The notes: generated by a model from the letters alone, not told the origin. A stretch of DNA of 64,000 nt from Nocardioides sp. SR21 (GCF_022761125.1 NZ_JAKWJR010000007.1:248001-312000), one strand, 5' to 3'. Positions 8,849-17,788 are shown, numbered from the stretch's first letter. Translations and numbers: made by a program.

Positions 8849-10108
8849 GTGCGTCACTTCCCCCGTACCGCACGCCAGCGTCTTGCGGCGGCCACTGCGG
8901 CCTGCACGCTCGCGCTCGGTGCGCTGGCTGTCCCCCTCGCCAGTGCCGACCCCAAGGACCTCAAGCACAAGCAGCACGAGGCCCAGGAGCAGGTCGAGCA
9001 CGCCGAGCACGCGCTGGACGAGTCCAGCGGCCGGCTCCAGGCGGCGCGCAGCGCCCTGCAGCAGGCGGTCACCGACCTGGCGTCGGCCCGCGGGCAGTAC
9101 TGGGCCGCCCGGGCGAAGCTCGACGCCGCTGAGGTCCGTGACCAGGAGATGCAGCTGCAGCTGGAGGAGGCCGAGCAGCGGCTCGAGGAGGCGCAGGCCG
9201 ACCTGGAGCAGGGCCAGCAGGACCTCGCCGACCAGCGGATCGAGCTCACCGACACCGTCACGGACATCTACGAGCAGGGCGACCCGCAGCTGCTGGCGTT
9301 CGCCACCATCCTCGAGTCCCGCACCACCGCCGACCTCACCCGTCAGGCCGAGCTCAGCAGCGTGATCGTCGGCCGTGAGGCGCGGGCGTACGACGACCTG
9401 CACGCCGCCGAGGTGCTGCTCCAGGTCCGCGAGAACGAGGTCCAGGCCGCTCGCGACGACGTCGAGGAGCAGCGGGAGGCCGCGGCCGAGCACCTGAAGA
9501 CCATGCAGACGCTGACCGCGGAGGCGGCCACGGCGAAGGAGTCGGTCCGCACCCAGGTCGAGAACCGCCGGGGCGCCCAGGTCGAGGCGGTCGCCGCGCG
9601 CCAGCAGGACCTCGCCGACCTGCGCGAGGCCAAGAAGCGCGAGGCCCGCATCAAGCAGCTGATCCTGGCGGCCGCGGCGCGCGCGAAGGGCGGGTACACC
9701 GGCTCGACCAACGGGCTGCTGATCCGCCCGGTCCCTGGCTCCGTGACGTCGCCGTTCGGCTACCGCGAGCACCCGATCTACCACTACTGGGGCCTGCACG
9801 ACGGCACCGACTTCGGCGTCTCCTGCGGCGAGTCGATGAAGGCCGTCGCCGGCGGCACCGTGATCGCGGCGTACTACTCCGCGGTGTACGGCAACCGGCT
9901 CTACCTCAGCCTGGGCCAGATCAACGGCAAGAACGTCACCGCCGTCTACAACCACGCCACGTCGTACCGCGTCGGGGTCGGCGACCGCGTCGCCCAGGGC
10001 GAGACCGTCGGGTACGTCGGCAACACCGGCTGGTCCACCGGCTGCCACCTGCACTTCACGATCCTCGTCAACGGCGACGCCGTCGACCCGATGGGCTGGC
10101 TGTCGTAG
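8849..10108 (+). CDS. EnvC-like coiled-coil M23 (LytM) peptidoglycan hydrolase
   Basis: 419 residues with a GTG start. A signal peptide (about 1-32, ending in an Ala-Ser-Ala region) is followed by a long coiled coil (about 35-280) rich in Glu, Gln, Ala and Leu. The C-terminal LytM domain (about 290-419) has the zinc ligands His317-x3-Asp321 (HDGTDF) and His400-x-His402 (HLHF), plus a conserved YNH. It therefore looks catalytically active, unlike degenerate EnvC. The architecture matches FtsEX-regulated hydrolases, and the gene follows ftsX by 53 bp. The inferred job is septal wall splitting on command of FtsEX. In mycobacteria that partner is an NlpC/P60 enzyme, RipC. Confidence 0.9.
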   Translation: MRHFPRTARQRLAAATAACTLALGALAVPLASADPKDLKHKQHEAQEQVEHAEHALDESSGRLQAARSALQQAVTDLASARGQYWAARAKLDAAEVRDQEMQLQLEEAEQRLEEAQADLEQGQQDLADQRIELTDTVTDIYEQGDPQLLAFATILESRTTADLTRQAELSSVIVGREARAYDDLHAAEVLLQVRENEVQAARDDVEEQREAAAEHLKTMQTLTAEAATAKESVRTQVENRRGAQVEAVAARQQDLADLREAKKREARIKQLILAAAARAKGGYTGSTNGLLIRPVPGSVTSPFGYREHPIYHYWGLHDGTDFGVSCGESMKAVAGGTVIAAYYSAVYGNRLYLSLGQINGKNVTAVYNHATSYRVGVGDRVAQGETVGYVGNTGWSTGCHLHFTILVNGDAVDPMGWLS

Positions 10109-10125
10109 GCCCTCCCAGGCACGGA

Positions 10126-10211
10126 GGTCTCGAGACAGGCGCCAGGGCGCCTTCCTCGACCACCGTGCCCGGTGGTCGAGGTGGTTGTGAAGCAACCGTC
10201 TCGAAACCACC
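10126..10211. repeat. Palindromic intergenic element, copy B
   Basis: A TCGAG-rich element related to copy A fills the gap before smpB. It starts GGTCTCGAGAC and ends GTCTCGAAACCACC. Its core is a perfect 11-bp hairpin, CCTCGACCACC (10154-10164) and GGTGGTCGAGG (10171-10181), with a 6-nt loop. The hairpin may end transcription of the ftsE-ftsX-M23 operon, but there is no T-tract. Confidence 0.65.
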
Positions 10212-10224
10212 TTGCCGCTCCTGA

Positions 10225-10230
10225 GAGAAT
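10225..10230 (+). promoter_or_regulatory. Minus-10-like box GAGAAT of smpB
   Basis: GAGAAT ends 6 nt before ATG 10237, and no ribosome site is visible. It is a weaker match to TANNNT than the other boxes in the window. Confidence 0.35.
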
Positions 10231-10236
10231 GGCGGA

Positions 10237-10716
10237 ATGGCCAAGGAGACCGGGCAGAAGATGGTCGCGCAGAACAAGAAGGCGCGACACGACTACCTCA
10301 TCGAGGACACCTATGAGGCGGGTCTCGTCCTGATGGGCACCGAGGTGAAGTCGCTGCGGCAGGGTCGCGCCTCCCTGGTCGACGGGTTCGTGGACATCGA
10401 GAACCACGAGGCGTGGCTGCACGGCGTGCACATCCCGGAGTACTCCCAGGGCACCTGGACCAACCACTCCGCCCGGCGCAAGCGCAAGCTGCTGCTCAAC
10501 CGCGACGAGATCGACAAGATCGAGCGCCGGGTGAACGAGAAGGGCCTCACCGTCGTGCCCCTCGCGCTGTACTTCAAGGACGGCCGCGCCAAGGTCGAGA
10601 TCGCGCTCGCCAAGGGCAAGAAGTCGTGGGACAAGCGGCAGGCCATCGCCGAGCGGACGGCCGACCGCGAGACCCAGCAGGCGATCGGCCGGCGGATGAA
10701 GGGCATGCGTGACTGA
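10237..10716 (+). CDS. smpB: tmRNA-binding protein SmpB
   Basis: 159 residues, normal length. SmpB binds the tRNA-like end of tmRNA and guides it into stalled ribosomes for trans-translation. Family signatures are [30 protein letters not shown] near the start and [30 protein letters not shown] in the second half. The basic C-terminal tail ([27 protein letters not shown]) decodes the empty mRNA channel. Its RNA partner ssrA is encoded on the same strand at 14055. The last 8 bp overlap the start of the amidohydrolase gene. Confidence 0.97.
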   Translation: MAKETGQKMVAQNKKARHDYLIEDTYEAGLVLMGTEVKSLRQGRASLVDGFVDIENHEAWLHGVHIPEYSQGTWTNHSARRKRKLLLNRDEIDKIERRVNEKGLTVVPLALYFKDGRAKVEIALAKGKKSWDKRQAIAERTADRETQQAIGRRMKGMRD

Positions 10717-11584
10717 CCCCGACGTCCCTGCTGTCCGGGAGTTCTGGCAGGGGCTCGGGCTGCCCGGGCTGTTCGACGTGCACGTCCACTTCCTGCCGCC
10801 GAACATCCAGCGCGCGGTGTACGCCGTCTTCGACGCCGCCGGCCCGAAGATCGGCCGCGAGTGGCCGATCCGCTACCGCCAGGACCACGCCGAGCGGGTC
10901 GAGATCCTGCGCGCGATGGGGGTGCGGCACTTCCCGACGCTGCCCTACGCCCACAAGCCGGGCGTCGCGGCGTACCTCAACGACTGGGCCGCGGGCTTCA
11001 AGCGCGACGTGCCCGAGTCGCTGTGGTCGGCGACGTTCTACCCCGAGGACGGCGCGGCGTCGTACGTCGGCGCCGCGGTCGAGGCCGGGGTCGAGGTCTT
11101 CAAGCTGCACCTGCAGGTGGGGGAGTTCCACGTCGACGACCCGCTGCTCGACGGCGTCTGGGGCCAGCTCGAGGACTCCGGGACGCCGGTCGTGCTGCAC
11201 GCGGGCTCCGGCCCGGTCGGCAACGAGTTCACCGGTCCAGCGTCGACCGAGCGGCTGCTGCGCCGCCATCCGCGGCTGGCGCTGGTGCTCGCGCACATGG
11301 GGGCTCCGGAGTGTGCGGAGTTCCTCGCGCTCGCCGAGCGGTACGACGAGGTCCGCCTCGACACCACGATGGTGTTCACCGACTTCTTCCCGGCGTACCC
11401 CGCCGACCTCGTGCCGCGGCTGCGCGACGTCGCGCACAAGGTCCTGCTCGGCAGCGACTTCCCGACGATCCCGTACCCCTACGCCCACCAGCTCGAGGGC
11501 CTGGCCCGCCTCGACCTCGGCGACGACTGGCTGCGCGCGGTGTGCTGGGAGAACGGCAGCCGTCTGTTCGGGGCGCGGCCGTGA
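10709..11584 (+). CDS. Amidohydrolase-2 family metal-dependent hydrolase
   Basis: 291 residues, GTG start at 10709 inside the 3' end of smpB, with GGATGAAGGG before it. The TIM-barrel metal site is visible: HxH in FDVHVHF near residue 25, His in VVLHAGSG, His in [10 protein letters not shown] and Asp in [11 protein letters not shown]. These residues place it in the amidohydrolase_2 superfamily (decarboxylases and hydrolases acting on ring or carboxylate substrates). The substrate cannot be read from sequence. Its TGA overlaps the GTG of the following phosphoesterase gene, so translation of the two is probably coupled. Confidence 0.86.
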   Translation: MTDPDVPAVREFWQGLGLPGLFDVHVHFLPPNIQRAVYAVFDAAGPKIGREWPIRYRQDHAERVEILRAMGVRHFPTLPYAHKPGVAAYLNDWAAGFKRDVPESLWSATFYPEDGAASYVGAAVEAGVEVFKLHLQVGEFHVDDPLLDGVWGQLEDSGTPVVLHAGSGPVGNEFTGPASTERLLRRHPRLALVLAHMGAPECAEFLALAERYDEVRLDTTMVFTDFFPAYPADLVPRLRDVAHKVLLGSDFPTIPYPYAHQLEGLARLDLGDDWLRAVCWENGSRLFGARP

Positions 11585-11955
11585 TCTACGTCGTGCAACG
11601 CCACCGCGCGACCACGCTGCACTTCGACCTCCGGCTGGAGGTCGACGGCGTCCTCGTGTCGTGGGCGGTGCCGAAGGAGCCGACGACGGACCCGCGCGTG
11701 AAGCGGCTGGCCGTCCAGGTCGACGACCACGAGCTCGAGCACGCGACGTACGAGGACGCGGACAAGACGATCTGGGACCACGGCACGTACGAGAACCTGA
11801 TCGAGCCGGACGCCGCCGGCGCGATCGCGGCCGGGCACCTCAAGGTCCGCCTCCACGGCGCCCGGCTCGACGGTGTCTTCGCGCTGACCCGCACCTCGAT
11901 GAACGGCGACCCGCGGAACTGGATCCTGGTGAAGGTCGCCGATCCTCAAGTCTGA
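11581..11955 (+). CDS. Stand-alone LigD-type 3'-phosphoesterase domain protein (short-loop variant)
   Basis: 124 residues, GTG start overlapping the previous stop. It matches the N-terminal 3'-phosphoesterase domain of bacterial LigD, which trims 3' ribonucleotides and phosphates during non-homologous end joining. The metal and phosphate residues line up by spacing with the well-studied Pseudomonas domain: His8, His14, Asp16, Arg18 and His50. The expected Tyr four residues after His50 is His54 here. The normal GxIPxGxYGxG loop before the WDxGxY strand is shortened by about nine residues. No ligase, polymerase or ku gene is adjacent. It could be a small end-cleaning enzyme or a divergent binding protein. 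Confidence 0.8.
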   Translation: MIYVVQRHRATTLHFDLRLEVDGVLVSWAVPKEPTTDPRVKRLAVQVDDHELEHATYEDADKTIWDHGTYENLIEPDAAGAIAAGHLKVRLHGARLDGVFALTRTSMNGDPRNWILVKVADPQV

Positions 11956-11979
11956 GCCGCACCTGCCGATGTCGAAGAT

Positions 11980-12999
11980 GTGCTGGACCGCGTACTCCTC
12001 CCTGTCCTCGTCGCCTCCACGGTGACGGTGGCAGGCGTCGTCGGCGGCAACGTCGTCGACTGGCGCGTCGCGTCCACGGCGGTCGAGCAGCAGGCGGTGC
12101 TCGCTCCCGAGCCGACGGTCGCCCTCGCGGTCCCGCCCCCGCCGGCCGACCCCGCACCCGTCCGGTCGGCCGCGACCCTCCGGCTCCGCCCGACCCCGAC
12201 GGCGCCTCCGGCTGCCCCCGAGAGGGTGGAGAAGCGGGTCGTGACGCTCCCCACCCAGCCCGTCGTCGTACCGCCGGCCGTCGCGAAGGCGCCGGCCGCC
12301 CCCACGCCCACGAGCGTGTCGATCACCCAGGCCAACCTCTACCAGGGGATGTCCGCGGCGCTCTTCGCCCAGGACCTGGCCGCCGTCGCCTCCACGGAGC
12401 CCGACTTCATCACCCTCAACGAGGCCGGCCACCGCGGCGACGCGGAGATCCGGCCGCCGGGCTACGCCTCCTTCCGGACCACCGGCTCGCCGTACCTCGC
12501 GGAGACGCCCGTGCTGTGGCGCACCGACCGCTGGACCCAGGTCGACGCCGGCAGCCGCTGGCTCACCACCCGCAAGGTCAAGTGGGGGGAACGGGCGGTC
12601 AACTGGGTCACCCTGCGCTCCACCGCCGGCCAGGTCCTCAGCGTCGTCTCGGCCCACCCCGCGCCCACGCTGCGGCGCACGGCGGGGCTGCTGCCCGTCT
12701 TCATGGACGGGCTCGCGGTGCTGGTCCGCGAGCTCCGATCGCGCGGCCCGGTCCTGGTCGGTGGCGACTTCAACGCCGGCTACCACGGCCCGCTCTGGCC
12801 GGGCGACGCTCTCGCGACCGCGGGGCTGACCTCGACGTACGACGCCTTCGGGGTGCCGGACGGCGGCACCGGCGACCACGGCGGCCACACCATCGACTAC
12901 GTCTTCCACACGGCCGGTCTCACCCCGACCGCGCAGTCGACGCGCGAGCTGACCTCCGACCACGACGCGGTCCTCGCGAGCTTCTCGCTCGAGGGCTGA
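11980..12999 (+). CDS. Membrane-anchored endonuclease/exonuclease/phosphatase (EEP) family protein
   Basis: 339 residues, GTG start. An N-terminal hydrophobic segment (about 4-25) anchors or exports the protein. A long Pro/Ala/Thr-rich linker (about 35-108) follows, then an EEP fold (about 112-339). Active-site landmarks are TQANLYQ near 113, LNEAG with the metal-binding Glu, GGDFNAGYHG with the Asp-x-Asn pair, TIDYVFH and the C-terminal SDHDAVLAS. This superfamily includes DNases, phosphatases and sphingomyelinases; the exact substrate is not evident. The extracytoplasmic location suggests scavenging of nucleic acid or phosphate. Confidence 0.83.
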   Translation: MLDRVLLPVLVASTVTVAGVVGGNVVDWRVASTAVEQQAVLAPEPTVALAVPPPPADPAPVRSAATLRLRPTPTAPPAAPERVEKRVVTLPTQPVVVPPAVAKAPAAPTPTSVSITQANLYQGMSAALFAQDLAAVASTEPDFITLNEAGHRGDAEIRPPGYASFRTTGSPYLAETPVLWRTDRWTQVDAGSRWLTTRKVKWGERAVNWVTLRSTAGQVLSVVSAHPAPTLRRTAGLLPVFMDGLAVLVRELRSRGPVLVGGDFNAGYHGPLWPGDALATAGLTSTYDAFGVPDGGTGDHGGHTIDYVFHTAGLTPTAQSTRELTSDHDAVLASFSLEG

Positions 13000-13112
13000 C
13001 CGGACACACCGCACGAGGCGCCGGTGTGCTGCAGGGGGCTTCCCACGGACGCCAATTGCTGATGGAGTAGCAGCCGGTCCGGGGACAGACCTTTCTCGAG
13101 GGAGTCTGATCC

Positions 13113-13973
13113 ATGCGAAATCGTCTGCTCATGCTGGTCGCTGCCGTACTTCTTGCGACCGGCTTCACCGTCGTCTCGGCACCTGCCCAGGCCAGTACCG
13201 GTGGCACCCCTGACGGGGAGACCCACCCCAACGTCGGCCTGATCCTGTTCTACGACGCCACCGGCCGCTACCGCTGCAGCGCGACCCTGGTGAGCCCGAC
13301 GGTGCTGCTCACCGCGGCACACTGCACGTCCGGCACTCTCGGCAAGACGCTGGTGACCTTCGACTCCGTGATCGCCGAGGCGCCGCCGTCGCCGTTCCCG
13401 GTGGCTGCCGACCCCACCGTCGGCTACACCGAGGCGGAGCTCGCCGCAGCGGGTTACCTGTCCGGGCAGGCGTACACGCATCCGGAGTACTCCGACTTCA
13501 CCGACCTGGACAACTGGAACGACGTGGGAGTCATCGTCCTCGACGAGCCGGTCACCGACATCGAGCCGGCGACGATCGCCGAGCTGGGGACGCTTGACGC
13601 GATCGCGTCCTCCCGGCTGCGTCGCACGATCTTCACCGCGGTCGGCTACGGCACCGAGGTGCGCAAGCCCGACTCGGGTCCGCAGAAGCCGCAGCCGATG
13701 AGCTACCCGCTGCTCCGTCGGTACGTCGACATGCCCGGCCAGAAGCTCACCCCGCAGATCCTGCAGACGAACGGGAACGAGAAGGACCCGTTCGGCACCG
13801 GCGGGACCTGCTTCGGTGACTCCGGCGGTCCGGTGTTCCTGAACGGTGAGGTCGTCGCGGTCACCAGCTACGGCTACACCAACAACTGCCGGTACCTCGG
13901 CGGCTACCAGCGCGTCGACATCCAGGTCGTGCAGGACTGGCTCGACGACTTCGGCCTCACCTTCGGGGGCTGA
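13113..13973 (+). CDS. Secreted trypsin-fold (S1) serine protease
   Basis: 286 residues. The ATG follows GGGAG. A signal peptide covers about 1-27 (ending PAQA). The catalytic triad is clear: His70 in LLTAAHC, Asp137 in WNDVGVIVL and Ser237 in CFGDSGGPVF. Six residues before the catalytic Ser is Gly rather than the Asp of trypsin, so a trypsin-like preference for Lys/Arg is not expected. Paired Cys around His70 and near Ser237 fit the S1 disulfides. It is an exported protease without extra domains. The 113 bp before it hold a ribosome site and nothing else recognised. Confidence 0.9.
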   Translation: MRNRLLMLVAAVLLATGFTVVSAPAQASTGGTPDGETHPNVGLILFYDATGRYRCSATLVSPTVLLTAAHCTSGTLGKTLVTFDSVIAEAPPSPFPVAADPTVGYTEAELAAAGYLSGQAYTHPEYSDFTDLDNWNDVGVIVLDEPVTDIEPATIAELGTLDAIASSRLRRTIFTAVGYGTEVRKPDSGPQKPQPMSYPLLRRYVDMPGQKLTPQILQTNGNEKDPFGTGGTCFGDSGGPVFLNGEVVAVTSYGYTNNCRYLGGYQRVDIQVVQDWLDDFGLTFGG

Positions 13974-14054
13974 CGAGACCACGGCGGCGGGCATGTCGGA
14001 ATACCGATGTGCCCGCCTGTGGTTGTCCCACTACACTCGAAGTACAACTCAAGA

Positions 14055-14425
14055 GGGGCTGATCGGTTTCGACTTGGGACGTTAGTTCCAGGGGAAGCGG
14101 GTCGAGGAGCCAGCGTTATCTCGTTAACGATCGCTGGAAACCAATAACTGCCAACGCTAAGCGCAGTTCCTTCGCTCTCGCCGCCTGAGCGGTGATCGAA
14201 GCGTCAGACCGGGTATCCGTCTCCGGCCCGGACCCTGGCGTCATCTAGGAGACTTGCTGCTCACTCCGTGTCGCGGAGGGTGAGCGGGACTATTCCGTGA
14301 CTGAGCCTGTCGGGGACGTGTCCGTGCGAGCCCCGGGGCCGAGAAAAGCGACATCACGGACTGCACCCGGAGAAGACCTGGATCGACGCTCGAGGACCGG
14401 GGTTCGATTCCCCGCAGCTCCACCA
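14055..14425 (+). ncRNA. ssrA: Transfer-messenger RNA (tmRNA)
   Basis: The 5' end GGGGCTGATCGGTTTCGAC and the 3' end GGTTCGATTCCCCGCAGCTCCACCA form the tRNA-Ala-like acceptor and T arm; GGGGCTG pairs with CAGCTCC. The tag reading frame runs 14150-14188 and encodes ANAKRSSFALAA followed by TGA, with the typical ...ALAA degradation signal. The RNA is one-piece, about 371 nt. With SmpB it rescues stalled ribosomes and marks the incomplete protein for proteolysis. A TACAAC box at 14043-14048 may be the minus-10. The hairpin at 14465-14499 is the likely terminator. Confidence 0.97.
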
Positions 14426-14464
14426 CCACTCTCACGCGTGAGATCTGCTGATCACCTCTTGAGG

Positions 14465-14499
14465 TCAAGCCGCGTCGACATCCCGTCGACGCGGCTTGA
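14465..14499 (+). terminator. Terminator hairpin downstream of ssrA
   Basis: A perfect 15-bp inverted repeat (14465-14479 and 14485-14499, arms TCAAGCCGCGTCGAC and complement) with a 5-nt loop lies 40 nt past the tmRNA CCA end. No strong T-run follows, as is common in high-GC actinobacteria. Confidence 0.8.
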
Positions 14500-14622
14500 C
14501 TCACGTGTCCCCGCTCGGGACGGGACGTCGGTCCCGTCGCCGGGAACGACGGGTCATTCCTCCTGCTCCGTCCGTGATCGCAGGCTCGGTCGTCGGGACA
14601 CGGCGGCGACGCAACGTGCGGC

Positions 14623-16191
14623 ATGCGCACCTACCGACACCACCGCCGGACCTCGTCCCTCGCCGGGCTGGTCCTCGCCCTGACCCTGATCACGACCGCC
14701 TGCTCGGCCTTCGAAGCTGCCGAGGGTCCGCCGGCGGACCTCCCCGAGGACCAGATCGAACCGACGGCGCGGCCGCCGTCGCTCGCGGCCGCCACGACTC
14801 CACGGACCCGCGGGAGCGAGGACTGGCGGCTGCGGGAGCCAGCCGCCGGTCGTATCGCGGCGTACACGACCCACATCAGTGCTCCGCCCGGCACGCGCGT
14901 CGGTCTCAAGGTCTCGACCGTCGCGCCTCGCTACCGAGTGTCGGCGTACCGCATCGGGTGGTACCCCGGTGGGACCGGCGCCCTGGTGTGGCGCTCGCCG
15001 GTGCTGGAGGGGCAACAGCAGGCCGACGCCGTCCTCCGGCCCGTCGAGACCCGGACGGTGGTGGCCCCCTGGCGGACCAGCCAGTGGGTCGACACCACCG
15101 GATGGGATCCGGGGTTCTACGTCCTCAAGGTCCGGATGGGGTCGGGCGGCGAGACGCTCGTCCCGTACGTCGTGTCGTCGCCCTCCGCCGAGGGCACCGT
15201 CGCCCTGGTGTCGCCCGTGACGACCTGGCAGGCCTACAACGAGTGGGGCGGCTACAGCCTGTACCACGGCCCCGACGGCGACCGCCGGAGCTGGGCGGTG
15301 AGCTTCGACCGCCCGTTCAACGGGGCGACGGGCGCCAACGACTACCGCACGGCCGCGATCCCCGTCGTGGTCCGAGCCGAGCGGCTGGGCATCCCGCTGA
15401 GCTACTACACCAACGTGGACCTCCACCAGGACCCCGGTCTGCTCCAGGGTGCTGCGGGCTACGTGTCGATGGGCCACGACGAGTACTGGACGCCGGCGAT
15501 GCGCCGCGCGGTCGAGAAGGCCCGCGACGGTGGGACCAACCTCGCGTTCCTGGGCGCCAACACGATGTACTGGCGCATCCGGCTGGACGAGACGCACGCG
15601 GGCCAGGCGCGGCTGCAGACCGGCTACCGCTCCGACGCGCATCTCGACCCGCTGCGCGAGGAGCGCCCGCGGGAGGCGACGTCACGGTTCCGGGACGCTC
15701 CGGCCGCAGAGTCCGAGCAGGGGCTGGTGGGCATGGAGTACGAGTGCTACCCCGTCGATGCCGACTTCGTGGTCGCATCGCCGACGTGGTGGGGTTTCCG
15801 CGGCACCGGCGCCCGATCGGGTGACCGGATGCCGGGTCTGGTCGGGCCGGAGGCCGACCGGGTCTACCTCAACGCCTCCACTCCTCGGCCCATGGAGGTG
15901 CTCAGCCACACGTCGTACCCGTGCGGTGGGGTGACCACGACCAGTCAGTCGGTGTACTACACCACGGACTCGGGCGCCGGGGTCTTCACGGCGGGCACGC
16001 TGCGGTGGGGCTGCGCCCTGATCGACCGGTGCGACGACCCGCTCGGCGCGCGCGTGCAACGGTTCGTGCACCAGGTCACCCTGAACCTGCTGCGCACGTA
16101 CGCCGCCGGCCCCGTCGGCTTCGAGCACCCGGCCCGTGACACGGTGACCAGGTACCACCTGCCCGACCTCAACTCGGTGGGCGCGAGCTGA
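14623..16191 (+). CDS. Lipoprotein with N,N-dimethylformamidase large-subunit-like domain
   Basis: 522 residues. The N-terminus ends in the lipobox LITTAC (Cys about 27), so it should be an exported lipoprotein. The body resembles the C-terminal domain of the dimethylformamidase beta subunit. It has a beta-rich N-terminal part (YRVSAYRIGWYPGGTGALVW), then SPVTTWQAYNEWGGYSLYHG, YYTNVDLHQDP, YVSMGHDEYWTPAMR and GGTNLAFLGANTMYWRIRL. Those Trp/Tyr/His-rich motifs are the family hallmark. The characterised enzyme uses an iron site to hydrolyse dimethylformamide, but exported relatives in actinobacteria have no known substrate. It stands alone between ssrA and the lipoprotein/LCP pair. Confidence 0.72.
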   Translation: MRTYRHHRRTSSLAGLVLALTLITTACSAFEAAEGPPADLPEDQIEPTARPPSLAAATTPRTRGSEDWRLREPAAGRIAAYTTHISAPPGTRVGLKVSTVAPRYRVSAYRIGWYPGGTGALVWRSPVLEGQQQADAVLRPVETRTVVAPWRTSQWVDTTGWDPGFYVLKVRMGSGGETLVPYVVSSPSAEGTVALVSPVTTWQAYNEWGGYSLYHGPDGDRRSWAVSFDRPFNGATGANDYRTAAIPVVVRAERLGIPLSYYTNVDLHQDPGLLQGAAGYVSMGHDEYWTPAMRRAVEKARDGGTNLAFLGANTMYWRIRLDETHAGQARLQTGYRSDAHLDPLREERPREATSRFRDAPAAESEQGLVGMEYECYPVDADFVVASPTWWGFRGTGARSGDRMPGLVGPEADRVYLNASTPRPMEVLSHTSYPCGGVTTTSQSVYYTTDSGAGVFTAGTLRWGCALIDRCDDPLGARVQRFVHQVTLNLLRTYAAGPVGFEHPARDTVTRYHLPDLNSVGAS

Positions 16192-16274
16192 CGACGACGA
16201 TGATCAACAACTCCCGGTCGACCCGGGACTCCAGTCCCGGGTCGACCGCGCCGGCCACCTCTCATCATGGAGCC

Positions 16275-16883
16275 ATGGCCCGACGAGGAACCGCACGCCA
16301 CCGGCGTCTCGGAACCACGGGCCTGCTGCCGTGCCTAGCGGCGGGGGCGGTCGTGGTGACACTGGTCGCGGCGTGCACGGGGGAGGAGCCCGAGCCCCCG
16401 GACTCCCCGTCCACGGCGCTCCGGGTGGCCACGGTCCACGGCGACGGCCTCGACGAACGTGCCCGGGCGCGGTTCGAGTCCGAGGTCAGCGACGTCGTCG
16501 CCCGCTACGTCGAGGCCGGCTTCCTCGGGGGCTATCCCCGTGACGACTTCGTGCAGGGCTTCGAGGACTTCACCAGCGGAGCAGCGGAGCAGGCCGTCGG
16601 CGACCTCGAGGTGCTGACGGCGGCCCGTTTCGAGAACGCGAGCTCGGTGCGGGCGACCGACCTCGGGGCGGCGCTGTCGTTCTACGTCGTCGACGGGGAG
16701 GCGCTCGGCGCCACCGCCTGGATCGACTTCGCCTTCGATGTCGACGACGGCGAGTCCACGACGACCGCGGCGCTGGACGGACGGCTCGTGCTCGAGCGGC
16801 GCAACGAGCGGTGGTCGGTGTTCGCCTACGACGTACGCCGGGACGACAGCGACGCACTGCCGGTGGAGGCGACGACACCATGA
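16275..16883 (+). CDS. Putative lipoprotein of unknown function
   Basis: 202 residues from ATG 16275 (MARRGTARHRRLG), chosen because it begins a proper basic-hydrophobic signal peptide ending in the lipobox VAAC. An upstream in-frame ATG at 16200 would put 25 polar residues in front. The mature part is acidic and about 165 residues long, with an NTF2-like feel (VSDVVARYVEAGFLGGYPRDDFVQGF; ...VLERRNERWSVFAYDVRRDD). The stop overlaps the ATG of the LCP gene (ATGA), so the two are almost certainly co-translated. It may assist the LCP enzyme at the outer face of the membrane. Confidence 0.7.
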   Translation: MARRGTARHRRLGTTGLLPCLAAGAVVVTLVAACTGEEPEPPDSPSTALRVATVHGDGLDERARARFESEVSDVVARYVEAGFLGGYPRDDFVQGFEDFTSGAAEQAVGDLEVLTAARFENASSVRATDLGAALSFYVVDGEALGATAWIDFAFDVDDGESTTTAALDGRLVLERRNERWSVFAYDVRRDDSDALPVEATTP

Positions 16884-17788
16884 GTCACGCTCTCCGCGCG
16901 CTTCGGACGGCGCTCCAGCTGCTCCCCATCGCGCTGGTGCTGGTCGTCCTGGTCCCGGGCTCGGCGGTGCAGCCTACCACGCTGACCCTCACCAAGGTCA
17001 CCACCGCGGAGGGGTACGACGCCGGCAGCGACGTCGTCTGGGTCCTCGTGCTGGGCGAGGACAGCGTCCACGACACCGACGCCATCCAGCTGCTCGGTAT
17101 CGATGCGCGGACCGGCGCTGCCGCCGGGATCGGGATCCCGAGGGACAGCTGGGTCGACCTCGGTGGCGGCGAGATGGGGAAGATCAATCAGGCCTACGGG
17201 GAGGACGCCGACGCTGAGCGGGTGAGCGAGGTGGTTCGCGAGCTGGTCGGGATCACAGCCGACTACGTGCTGGCAACCGCCGGTGACGGATTCGTGTCGA
17301 TGGTGGACGCGCTCGGCGGGGTCACGGTCGTCTCGTCCCAGGCCTTCGTCACCGACGACAGGAACATGCAGGTCGACAAGGGTCCGAACGAGTTCACCGG
17401 GGACGAGGCCCTGGACTTCGCCATGACACGCGATGCGTTCCCGGACGTACCGGGCGACTTCGTCCGGTCCGAGAACCACCAGGCCCTGCTGCTCGGGCTG
17501 CTGAAGCAGCTCCAGCGGCAGGACGGCGACCGGGGCTTCGTCGAGCTGATGGCCCTGTCGGCCCTCGAGGGGCTCGACACCGACGCCTCCCCGGTCGACC
17601 TCTACCGCCTGCTCAACGTGCTGACCGGCGTGGATCCCGACCAGGTGGAGGGCTGCATCGTCGTCGGCAGGGAGGACGTAGACGCGCGGGGCAACCAGAT
17701 CATCGTTCCCGACGACGAGCTGGCGGAGCGGCTGGGACGAGAGGCGGCCGCAGACGCGACGTTCGAGAGCGGCTGCGAGCCGCGCTAG
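16880..17788 (+). CDS. LytR-CpsA-Psr (LCP) family protein
   Basis: 302 residues. An N-terminal transmembrane segment (about 12-32) is followed by an extracytoplasmic LCP domain. Motifs include VLGEDSVHDTDAIQLLGIDARTG, GIPRDSWVDLGGGEMGKINQAYG and FAMTRDAFPDVPGDFVRSENHQALL, containing the Arg and Asp residues that bind polyprenyl pyrophosphate. LCP proteins transfer teichoic acids or other glycopolymers from lipid carriers to peptidoglycan. The ATG overlaps the preceding lipoprotein stop. The C-terminus ends near the convergent response-regulator gene with no gap. Confidence 0.88.
   Translation: MSHALRALRTALQLLPIALVLVVLVPGSAVQPTTLTLTKVTTAEGYDAGSDVVWVLVLGEDSVHDTDAIQLLGIDARTGAAAGIGIPRDSWVDLGGGEMGKINQAYGEDADAERVSEVVRELVGITADYVLATAGDGFVSMVDALGGVTVVSSQAFVTDDRNMQVDKGPNEFTGDEALDFAMTRDAFPDVPGDFVRSENHQALLLGLLKQLQRQDGDRGFVELMALSALEGLDTDASPVDLYRLLNVLTGVDPDQVEGCIVVGREDVDARGNQIIVPDDELAERLGREAAADATFESGCEPR

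Noticed and set aside
14400-14430. Integration (att) site at the tmRNA 3' end
   Set aside because: tmRNA ends are frequent phage targets, but no integrase and no second copy of the 3' end were seen within the window.
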